Source: Pomphorhynchus laevis (taxonomy: Eukaryota; Acanthocephala; Palaeacanthocephala; Echinorhynchida; Pomphorhynchidae). From it: DNA of 64,000 nt. The notes under the pieces were generated by a model. The model worked only from the letters and a program-made list of their open reading frames with translations, did not search any database and was not told where the DNA came from. Shown one piece after another: positions 1 to 7,802 of this stretch. The stretch is from contig WNNJ02000375.1 of the NCBI GenBank assembly GCA_012934845.2, forward strand, positions 62,001-126,000. The letters are read 5' to 3'. Within the stretch, counting starts at the first letter, position 1. Each line of letters begins with the position of its first letter. Both the position numbers and the translations under genes were made by a program.

Positions 1-394
1 CTTCCATGTTCACGGCATCAAAACCAGGGGGATCTGAGCCCCCAACCGATCCAACACGCCGCCTTCCGACTGAACCACCCGGGGTCTTTCACCCCCCCCC
101 GAAGAATCCAATCGGCGCGGACTATGCTGGGTAAACGAGAGACGAGGAGCTTAAGAAACCTTAGCCTTTACTCTGGGGACGTCCTCTCGAAAAGAAGACT
201 AATCCCGAGATAGCCCAAGTGTCCCAAAGGCGCACCTGGGTTTTCCCTTTCATTGACAGATGCTGAGCCCGTTTCAGGGCTCACATAGCTTTCTTCAGGA
301 TACGTTTAAGTCTATCCGGGTCAGCTTTCGCCGACCAGTTGACCGTAACGATGAACCCCAGGTATTTTACTCGACTTGTGAAGATGGTAAGTGG

Positions 395-928
395 TTAAGA
401 GGCAAATATGGAGGAGAGCGCAGAGAGTGCTAATCTCTTAAGTTTTTTCTTAGTTGCAGGGGTGCCATGAAAGACAACCGCCTGAGATTTGGCGGAGTTT
501 AAAACAAGATTGAATTTGGGTAACTGGTCTTTTAATCTTAAAAAGAGGCTGATGTCAGAAACTACGTCTTTATACCTGTGTCCAGTGAACAGGGCTGTAG
601 TGTCATCAGCGTACACCACAAGATGTTGTTCGCGTTTAAATATGTTGAAAAGATTAATGGAGGCAGCAAGATATAAGATAGGATAAAGTGGGGATCCTTG
701 AGGTACACCCGTAATAGGGTAGAACTGACGCGCATCAGGGTCGTCCTCATAGTAAAATCGCTTGGAATACACCAGGATCTCCACCCTGTTAACAATTCTC
801 GCAGGCAACCCGAGGGACCTGAGACAAGAGATCACAAAGGAAATGGAGATGCTGTCAAATGCCGCAGAAAAGTCAAGGAAAACAGTCACAACTAAACAAT
901 GGCTATTCTCCCGACAAAATTGTTCCAC
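395..928 (-). pseudogene. Reverse transcriptase fragment of LINE K-A
   Basis: This 177-codon open stretch carries RT motif A (VVTVFLDFSAAFDSIS, about residues 13-28), motif B (ITGVPQGSPLYPILY, about 72-86) and motif C (VVYADDT, about 103-109), so the catalytic aspartates are visible. The domain would copy LINE RNA at a nicked chromosomal target. It is only the palm of the RT. The fingers lie upstream (to about 1200) in other frames, and no intact thumb or C-terminal domain follows. The downstream part to position 1 looks like 3' UTR. Confidence 0.7.
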
Positions 929-2220
929 TTCACCGACTGCTGATTGGACCGAGCGACCTTTGACGAACCCATGATAACATGGGGGATCAAATTACACCTA
1001 AACTAATGGTCGCGGATTTTACGCGCGAGCGCTTTTTCGTAAATCGACACGAGAGCATTTTGAATCGAAATGGGTCGCAGATTTTTATGGCATGAGCAGG
1101 ATTTTTACTTAGGAAGAAAAACACGCTTACTAATATTGATGCCTGCTACATCGGATCGGGAGGATAAAGCATTGTGACGGACACCTCTCTTCTCTGATCA
1201 GCTGTCAAAAGCTGACAGATTCGAGAAGAAAGTGGAGCGACGGATTTGGAAATGTTTGGGAGTAAACCTCAGTAGTTAAGGATATCCGTAATAGATAAAT
1301 CCCTACTCCTGAAGTTACACCAAGGCGAGATTGGTTGAGGAGATTGAGTGGCTCCATAGTTGTGTAGGGCTAGTGACTCCTCCAAAACTTCATCAATGCC
1401 TATATTCCCTATCCAACCCAATGATCTATCCTTCCAGCAAATAAACTTCACCTTCTTAAAAATCTTCCAAAAGGAAGACAAAAGATTAAGGCGAGCAATA
1501 TTCGTCCTATCTCTACTCAGCTGGAACCTATACCTAGTGATCCAGTATTCATTCGAGAGAGCCTGTCTTGCGGAGGCATAGAGATTAGAGAGGTTAAGCA
1601 GTTTCGCTAGGACCTTGAGTTTCGTTAGGTGGGATTGTATATACGACCTTTATATGTAGCCGATAAAATCGCGGTAGCTTGCGAAAAGAGGTAGGTATTA
1701 AATTCGATCAGACTCTCATTTCCGATTCTGGGAAAGAGTTGGAACGCCGCTAAGAAGAAGGCTACTCTGATCGGATCAAAGTGAAACATCCTTCGAAGCA
1801 ACGAATCTTCCTCAATTCTCCAACGAATTAGGTCATGAGAAGTAAACAATTGCTGGCGCGACTGCTTCGTGCAGAAAAGTTTTAACAACCGCCTTGAGTA
1901 AGCAGTTAAATGTCGAGGATAGAATTGTTTGGTGTGTAATGAAAGGTAGGGGAGGGAGGTTTGTGAATAAGATAACCGTTCTTAGCTCTGCGAAGTGATG
2001 CGTTGATCTAACGACCAGTTCTGTCATTGAAGTTACCAAGTATCATGCCATAGCCGCTATCAATAAAACCATCCAGGATGTCACGGTTCTTGTGAATATC
2101 ACCTGGACGTATGTAGATATTGGCTAGACTGAGGTGTTTACCGTTCTTACAGAGTGAAACTATCAAATAAGACATGGCTGGACATTAATAGTTTAACAGG
2201 GGGATGACATTAAGTAGCAC

Positions 2221-2457
2221 TTAACTAAGGTCAAGAGTACTTGAGATGAAGATGAGTGAGGTGGGGTTATGTACGGAGTATAGTGGGAAAAATGTTCTGT
2301 GGCATAGATCGAGTAATGTCCTGAAGATATGGATAGACCGCGTCTCCTGAAGGACTATAACATCTGCATCTTTACCGGATAGAAGTCTAAGGGCAGAAGC
2401 TCTTCCTGAATTCCACTGAAGGATATTCAGTGAAAAAGGCTCACGAGTACTCTGCAT
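2221..2457 (-). pseudogene. APE endonuclease N-terminus of LINE K-A
   Basis: The first residues contain LNILQWNSGRA and, after a short gap, DADVIVLQETR. These are the first two motifs of the exonuclease-endonuclease-phosphatase fold (catalytic N and E), which nicks target DNA for APE-type LINEs. Only about 78 codons are open; the rest of the endonuclease is frame-broken toward 1269. The ATG lies about 120 bp downstream of the ORF1 stop at 2575-2577, as expected for a two-ORF LINE. Confidence 0.65.
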
Positions 2458-2574
2458 TGTGATGGATTAGTTGGAAGGGGGATTGCCTACCTAGACCGAG
2501 CTAGGTGCAGGAAGGTTTCTCTTCCAACCACTAGCCCCACCGGGGTTAGGTACTTGACTCTGGGCAATCTTATC

Positions 2575-2912
2575 TTAATTGCCCCGTCGTTGCTTATTCA
2601 TCATCTTACCAATAATATAGGCTAAGAATCCAGGATTACTTGATTTCACACTGTATATGAAACCTTCCATCATGATATCCAGAACCTGTATTGTCCGAGA
2701 TGCTATCAGGCATGCTTATTATAGATTGTTTCGTATGGGATCATGAAGATCGATTGAAATCGGGGCTGGTGATCCTTTGATGGATGCTTATTTATGTATT
2801 GAATAGTTGCTAGGTCACACAAGGTGACTTTCGCATTAAACACCAGATACAGAATCCTTCCTTCATGATATCCAATTCCATACACCCTGACTACTAACGG
2901 CACCATTGCCAC
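2575..2912 (-). pseudogene. ORF1 C-terminal remnant of LINE K-A
   Basis: Two overlapping frames read as the tail of an ORF1 protein upstream of the endonuclease. One ends in PYETIYNKHA. The other runs IQVLDIMMEGFIYSVK to GKMMNKQRRGN and stops at 2577-2575. I do not recognise a zinc knuckle in the surviving part. The assignment rests mainly on position (directly 5' of ORF2, same strand). The 5' end of the frame runs into the fold-back at 2887-3033. Confidence 0.4.
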
Positions 2913-3033
2913 AACCGTTTTCGTTTAGGTAAAGAGTTGGTAGTCAGCCTTCTGACGAGCCCGGGGCTACCGACATGTGGCAAAAAGCGGGCGAAACGAA
3001 AACGGCTGTGGCAATGGTGCCGTTAGTGGTCAG
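2887..3033. repeat. Fold-back element, 40-bp inverted arms
   Basis: Arms 2887-2926 and 2994-3033 are reverse complements at 38 of 40 positions, separated by a 67-bp spacer. The arm core reads TAACGGCACCATTGCCACA. The spacer and second arm contain a hammerhead-like core (see 2952-3006). The element sits exactly at the end of LINE K-A and directly before the 463-bp repeat unit. Confidence 0.8.
2952..3006 (+). ncRNA. Hammerhead-like ribozyme motif, degenerate
   Basis: Core CTGACGA (2952-2958) is followed by a perfect 5-bp stem II, GCCCG (2959-2963) with CGGGC (2988-2992), then GAAA (2993-2996) and a short stem III (CG-AAAA-CG, 2997-3004). Position 16.1 is G instead of the expected U, and stem I is poor, so activity is doubtful. 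The match of both core boxes with a perfect stem II makes chance less likely. Confidence 0.4.
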
Positions 3034-3539
3034 TGTGTCCAAGGGCTGGTGTAACAACAAATTATATTTTATATATTTTCACACTTTTAAGTGTCCCTGT
3101 TAAACAGCATTTCTATTAAAAAGAATTTAGTGCCTGATGCATGGTTAAACTGTAATAGTCACTGCCATGCACAATGCTTATGTTAAATTCCCTCCGATGA
3201 TTCAGATTAAGGGTAGATCTGTTTTTCAAGCTTTTAACACTGTTTAAGTGTGTGTTAATGTGCCTATAGATGATTATAGAAGTCACGGTACTGATGAGCA
3301 CCGTAAGAGCGAAACGCGTATACCGTTGTGAAGTTTGTCGTCACACGTAGGATGACTAAGCATACGTAGCGACTTTGAATAATGCAAGAATAATTCGGTT
3401 CTATTTCTTAGTCTGATGAGGATATATAGAATGCTGCCAGGTGTTTATGCCTCTTCATGACTAAAACATAGTGATATATTTATGAGTACACCAGTGAGTG
3501 TCCCAGGGCAGGTGTAACAACAAATTATATTATATATAC
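3031..3539 (+). repeat. 463-bp direct-repeat unit with hammerhead (candidate retrozyme)
   Basis: A 42-bp sequence at 3035-3076 (GTGTCCAAGGGCTGGTGTAA...) recurs at 3498-3539 with few changes, giving a period of 463 bp. Between the repeats there is no coding potential but a canonical hammerhead ribozyme (3285-3326). One non-coding unit plus the start of the next, with a self-cleaving motif per unit, is the layout known for animal retrozymes and hammerhead satellites. It could instead be a pseudo-LTR piece of an unrelated PLE. Confidence 0.55.
3285..3326 (+). ncRNA. Hammerhead ribozyme, canonical core
   Basis: Stem I is ACGGTA (3285-3290) paired with TACCGT (3321-3326), six perfect pairs. The core box is CTGATGA (3291-3297). 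Stem II is GC (3298-3299) with GC (3309-3310) around a 9-nt loop. GAAA is at 3311-3314. Stem III is the palindrome ACGCGT (3314-3319), with U at 16.1 and A at the cleavage position 3320, so predicted self-cleavage is between 3320 and 3321. All invariant core bases are present. A palindromic stem III suggests that it may act as a dimer, as reported for other repeat-borne hammerheads. Confidence 0.75.
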
Positions 3540-3552
3540 AAATATATATAAT

Positions 3553-4344
3553 ACTAATTATTGTTGGATGAAATCAGGACAATAAAATCAAGATATATTT
3601 TAGAACGTTTTCTGGATACTTCCCTTCTTCAGAAACACTAGCACAATGGCTTCTCAATAATGTTTTTATGCACATGGCTTACGGTTCAAAACATGGGAGA
3701 ATCACACTACTGTTTCCGATAATCACATTGTTTTTTCTTTTTTCACTCTCCGCCATACAGTTGAACAGCTGTGTAAGGACCTAGCAATTCTGCCATCAGC
3801 TGGGCCGACCACCACAATTCCCGTGACTTTCTCTTAGCTGTGTCTTGCGGCAAAGGAAGCGCCGATTCAGTTAAATGTTCATTTATGTCTGAATCTGTCC
3901 CAAGCAATGTATTAATTGCTGTTTGGAACTCTTGAACCGTATATGTGACAGAATTCGAAGATCCTACACATAATTCCGGTTCATGCATCTGGTTTAGATG
4001 GTATGACGTAGGCGAGTCAATAGCCAGTTGTCGGCGCTTCCTTTGCCGCAAGACACAGCTAAGAGAAAGTCACGGGAATTGTGGTGGTCGGCCCAGCTGA
4101 TGGCAGAATTGCTAGGTCCTTACACAGCTGTTCAACTGTATGGCGGAGAGTGAAAAAAGAAAAAATAATGTGATTATCGGAAACAGTAGTGTGATTCTTC
4201 CATGTTTTGAACCGTAAGCCATGTCCATAAAAACATTGTTGAGAAGCCATTGTGCTAGTGTTTTTTAAGAAGGGAAGTATCCCGAATACGTTATAAAATA
4301 AATCTTGATTTTATTGTCCTGATTTCATCCAACAATAATTAGTA
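3553..4344. repeat. Large palindrome: inverted pseudo-LTRs of PLE-1
   Basis: Arms 3553-3865 and 4031-4344 are near-identical reverse complements of about 313 bp, with a 165-bp spacer. The arms hold the PLE-1 coding tail (RKSRELWWSAQLMAELLG), its 3' UTR and the degenerate hammerhead core. The spacer (3866-4030) is open on the minus strand for about 55 codons in phase with the left arm, and I do not recognise it. It may be captured flanking DNA. Confidence 0.85.
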
Positions 4345-4404
4345 TTGTATAATATGAATCTGATTGAAGAAAGGATCTCAGGAGGCAGTTCTATCGCACA
4401 AAAT
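4057..4404 (+). repeat. PLE-1 upstream pseudo-LTR
   Basis: This stretch matches 6848-7209 almost base for base, from the coding tail (AAGACACAGCTAAGAGAAAG) to the leader ending ...GCACAAAATAAATCTAAT, after which the two copies diverge. Its right end passes into the PLE-1 leader and ORF. A decayed hammerhead core (about 4262-4300) is in the middle. Confidence 0.85.
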
Positions 4405-4632
4405 AAATCTAATATAAACTTACGTAATCGAGTCTGTCGAAAGACCCTGCCATCTATACTAAAAGCAAGAGCACGAGCACATTTACAGTTTCTCACTCTG
4501 TGTTTGAACAATAATCAAGTTCCAAAGGGTTTTAGAATCCAAAAAGCGTTTGGCATTGATCTTAGTCGAGTTCCAATTTATAAGTTAAATAAACTTGAAA
4601 AGTCATGGAACTGATATGTTAACAAAGCTGAG

Positions 4633-6951
4633 ATGAACATGATGCGTATCATAAGAGACTACTGGACATTTATACACAACAGCATTCAATTCCCGATAGC
4701 GCCGGAGGAATATGAAATGCATGTTACTCTAAAAATCAAAAAACTAAGATGGCAATTTAATTCAAAGATCACGAAGGAGGAATTTGTTTCAACAGAGTAT
4801 CATCCAAATAGACGATTCAAAAATACGAGACGCAAAGTTGATTACAATGAAGAAGTTTTCGTCACAAATTTATCTAAAAAACAACTAAGTGCTGACGAAC
4901 AACGTATACTTAATTTGAACCTTGATTACTCATTACAGCCACGGGAATTTAATCGTCTGAACTTATTAAAATCCCTTCAAACTATAAAAAAGGTATCGTT
5001 CGAGCACTCAGACGCATGCGTCCCACTGGCCAGAAAAATCATGAAGGGATCTGAGGTATTAAAAAAATACATGAACATGCCGCCTAATCAAAGTACACAA
5101 ACAAAAGTTGAACAGAGAAAACTTAAAACCGTTAAGAACATCTGTAAAGATAGATCGGTCGTAATAAAGCGAGCAGATAAATGTAAAGAAGCAGTAATAC
5201 GGGATCGAGAAGAGTACTGCGTGGAAGCTCATAGACAATTAGCATCCGATGCGTATAGACAAGCGGAGATGTCAGAATTCATGGACTCTATAAATAAAGT
5301 AAAAGAGGTTGTCAGTAAAATTAGCATAGATGATGACAGATCAAAGTTGCTAACACAGAATCCAAAACCGTGTAGATTCTATCTTCTTCCTAAAACTCAT
5401 AAACAAAAGAGACCGTACACTGGCCGTCCTATTGTTAGCAGTAACGGAAATCCTACAGAAAAAATATCAAAATATGCACATAACAAATTACTTCCAGCAT
5501 TAAATCATGTACCGTCTTATATCAGCTACACTGATGATTTTTTTTACGAAAATTGGACTAAACCGAATACAAAAATGGATGTACAATGAACCCTAGATGT
5601 AGAATCTTTGTATACTTCGATACCTTTAGAAGACGGAATATTAGCTGTTGGTGATTTTCTGAGTTCAATAAAATACGATGGAAAAAAGATTAATGTGATA
5701 TGCAAACTACTACGTATAATTCTGTTCAACAACTTTTTCGAATTCAACGGGAAACTTAATGTACAGCGTGTGGGATGTGCAATGTGAACATCAGTAGCGC
5801 CAACCTTTGCGAGTTTATATGTAGCTAACATTGAAAGACTTACAATATTCAATAACGAAATAAGACCCAGAATGTACGCTCGGTACGTTAACGATATCTT
5901 TTTGATGTGCGACAGTGAAAACCAAACGCGCGAATGGGCACATAAATTGAACACTTCGAGCGAACTGATCTTCAAGATGGAACAAACATCACAGACTTCC
6001 GTTCACTTCCTAGACGTAGAGGTTTATAAAAATGGGAACAGACTAGAAACAAAAATGTACCACAAACCGACATGGAAGCCCGTATTTTTACATGCATTAA
6101 GCTGTCACCCTGCATACATAAAAAGAAATATAATATACAACGAAATGTTACGGGTGAAGAAAATCTGTTCGAAACCGTCAGATCTTATTGATGAGATAGA
6201 AAAAATGAGAACCCATTTTCTAGCCAGAGGATACAAACGGCGTCAAATACAGACTGCAGTCGACCAGGTAAAACGAATGAACCGAGGGGCGTTGTTATAT
6301 AAAGAATTGAGATCACAAAAAGAAAAAGTGCCAACAACATATATTGCAATAGAATGGAACCCGGCATTGTCGAAGATAAGGCAGGATTTACACGGACTAA
6401 TTCGTGACGTAAAAAACAAGTTAGATATAGACGGAAATAATGTGAACATTGTATATAATATACCATTAAAAGTCAAAGATCTATTGGTAAAATCTACCTT
6501 ACCCGGAATAACTAATGAACAGAAACATAAATCAACACCATGTGGGGATAAACGATGTTACACATGCGAAGATATGAAGAACGCATCAACGTTCAAGAGT
6601 ACGAAAATGCAATTACAATATCACATAAGATCGACTAGTAACTGCAAAAGTATCGGGGACATTTACCTACTACAATGCAGAGAGTGTCAAGCTCAATATG
6701 TTGGCGAAACGACAGGCCAGATGAACATTCGTATGAACCTGAGACGGTCGCAAATAAAATTAAAAAAACTCGCCAGTGATTCTTCAGTTCGTCATGCTGT
6801 TGAAAATAACCACAGCTTTGACATAACTATTCTAGAATCCAATGTGCAAGACACAGCTAAGAGAAAGTCACGGGAATTGTGGTGGTCGGCCCAGCTGATG
6901 GCAGAATTGCTAGGTCCTTACACAGCTGTTCAACAGTATGGCGGAGAGTGA
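4633..6951 (+). pseudogene. PLE-1 reverse transcriptase + GIY-YIG endonuclease
   Basis: The whole region stays in one frame for about 773 codons and is interrupted only by two TGA codons (5587-5589 and within motif B). Visible RT blocks are FYLLPKTHK and GRPIVSS (fingers), TLDVESLYTSIP (motif A), GCAM.TSVAPTFASLY (motif B) and RYVNDIF (motif C, second-position D changed to N), then VHFLDVEVYK. The C-terminus carries the Cys cluster CGDKRCYTC and GIY-YIG motifs DIYLLQC and QYVGETTGQ, ending ...KRKSRELWW. Upstream at 4345-4614 is a further open leader (VCRKTLPSILKARARAHLQF) that may be the true N-terminus in another frame. It would prime its own RNA on nicked DNA if whole. Confidence 0.75.
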
Positions 6952-7209
6952 AAAAAGAAAAAACAATGTGATTATCGGAAACAGTAGTGTGATTCTCCCA
7001 TGTTTTGAACCGTAAGCCATGTGCATAAAAACATTGTTGAGAAGCCATTGTGCTAGTGTTTCTGAAGAAGGGAAGTATCCCGAAAACGTTATTAAATAAA
7101 TCTTGATTTTATTGTCCTGATTTCATCCAACAATAATTAGTATTGTATAATATGAATCCGATTGAAGAAAGGATCTCAGGAGGCAGTTCTATCGCACAAA
7201 ATCAATCTA
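6848..7209 (+). repeat. PLE-1 downstream pseudo-LTR
   Basis: This is the direct copy of 4057-4404. It begins inside the last about 35 codons of the PLE-1 ORF, crosses the stop and 3' UTR, and ends at ...ATCAATCTAAT before unrelated sequence. Only scattered differences separate the copies, so the insertion is fairly young. Confidence 0.85.
7055..7100 (+). ncRNA. Degenerate hammerhead in PLE-1 pseudo-LTR
   Basis: CTGAAGA (7062-7068), a stem II of GGGA/TCCC type, GAAA (7082-7085) and a palindromic stem III AACGTT (7085-7090) followed by A 7091 have the hammerhead order. Stem I pairing is weak (TTT 7059-7061 with AAA 7094-7096), and an extra A precedes stem II. The same motif occurs inverted at about 3608-3640 and decayed at about 4262-4300. 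PLE families are known to carry hammerheads in their pseudo-LTRs. Confidence 0.45.
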
Positions 7210-7297
7210 ATGAAGCAACACCATTTAGTATATATAAGGAGAGTGAGACCATTCCGCGTGAACTTATTGTAAAACATGTAAGCCAGACGCGAAAGAA

Positions 7298-7334
7298 TGA
7301 CGAATGCCGTTTCGTCATCACAATGATTCATCAG
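7298..7334 (-). ncRNA. Antisense hammerhead core in 304-bp repeat (unit 1)
   Basis: This is the unit-1 counterpart of 7602-7638, exactly 304 bp away: CTGATGA (7334-7328), stem II with one mismatch at its base, GAAA (7313-7310), and a better stem III (ACG...CGT) before the GTC triplet. Stem I is again not evident. Confidence 0.45.
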
Positions 7335-7601
7335 TGCCAGATCCCTTCCACTACTGGATGCAGAGGAGGACTGGCAGACGGCAATCAATGAATGAATCAA
7401 TGTGAATGATGTACTAGAAAATTTTCTAGTAACATCATAGTTTACTAAATCAGTACTACAGCTTCACCAAAAAGGATCATTAGCAAAAGCACTGGCAAAT
7501 GCCAGCGCAGGTCTCTTTAATATCGGCTAACTTTTATTTAGGGAGAGTGAGACCATTCCGCGTGAATTTCTTGTAAAACATGTAAGCCAGACGCGAAAGA
7601 A

Positions 7602-7638
7602 CGACGAATGCTGTTTCGTCATCACAATGACTCATCAG
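7602..7638 (-). ncRNA. Antisense hammerhead core in 304-bp repeat (unit 2)
   Basis: Read on the minus strand, CTGATGA (7638-7632) is followed by a perfect 5-bp stem II, GTCAT-TGTG-ATGAC (7631-7618), then GAAA (7617-7614). Next comes a 2-bp stem III, and UC at 16.1/17 (7604-7603) gives a GTC cleavage triplet. All core bases fit. I could not find a convincing stem I next to the core, so the motif may be incomplete. Confidence 0.5.
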
Positions 7639-7802
7639 TGCCAGATACCTCCCACTACTGGATGCAGAGTAAAACTGGCAGACGGCAATCAATGAATGAA
7701 TCAATGTGAATGATGTGCTAGAAAATTTTCTAGTAACATCATAGTGTACTAAATCAGTACTACTGCTTCACCAAAAAGGATCATTAGCAAAAGCACTGGC
7801 AA

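Larger units (their letters stand above)
1..2886 (-). mobile_element. Decayed APE-type LINE, I/R1-like group (copy K-A)
   Basis: On the minus strand the parts run ORF1 tail (about 2912-2575), endonuclease start (2457-2221), linker pieces (1888-1269), reverse transcriptase (about 1200-395) and 3' UTR (394-1). The endonuclease and RT motifs identify an APE-encoding LINE, and the RT style DFSAAFDSIS ... GVPQGSPL ... YADD fits the I/R1 group. The reading frame is broken many times, so it is a dead copy. A second, partial copy of the same family lies at 47365-48605 and shares the 3' UTR (GATCTGAGCCCCC near both 3' ends). The clade within I/R1/LOA is uncertain. Confidence 0.7.
3553..7209 (+). mobile_element. 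Penelope-like element PLE-1 (C-terminal GIY-YIG type)
   Basis: A single coding region (4633-6951) encodes a PLE reverse transcriptase followed by a GIY-YIG-like endonuclease. It is bounded by a direct pseudo-LTR pair (4057-4404 and 6848-7209), and upstream lies an inverted copy of the pseudo-LTR (3553-3865). This inverted plus tandem architecture is typical of PLE insertions. The pseudo-LTR includes the C-terminal coding tail, the 3' UTR and the 5' leader, as expected when a full copy follows a partial one. The ORF is interrupted, and the RT motif C reads YVND instead of YVDD, so the copy looks inactive. Confidence 0.8.

Noticed and set aside
1360-1581. Plus-strand frames across LINE K-A, LINE B and LINE C
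   Set aside because: They are shadows of the minus-strand retroelement coding regions with no start context or recognisable motifs.
3743-4051. 102-codon minus-strand frame in the palindrome as a new gene
   Set aside because: Most of it is the PLE-1 coding tail read from the inverted pseudo-LTR. Only the 165-bp spacer is unexplained and that is too short to call.
4345-4614. Open leader frame before PLE-1 as a separate gene
   Set aside because: It lies in the pseudo-LTR/leader and reads as the likely PLE-1 N-terminal region in another frame (VCRKTLPSILKARARAHLQF), not an independent gene.
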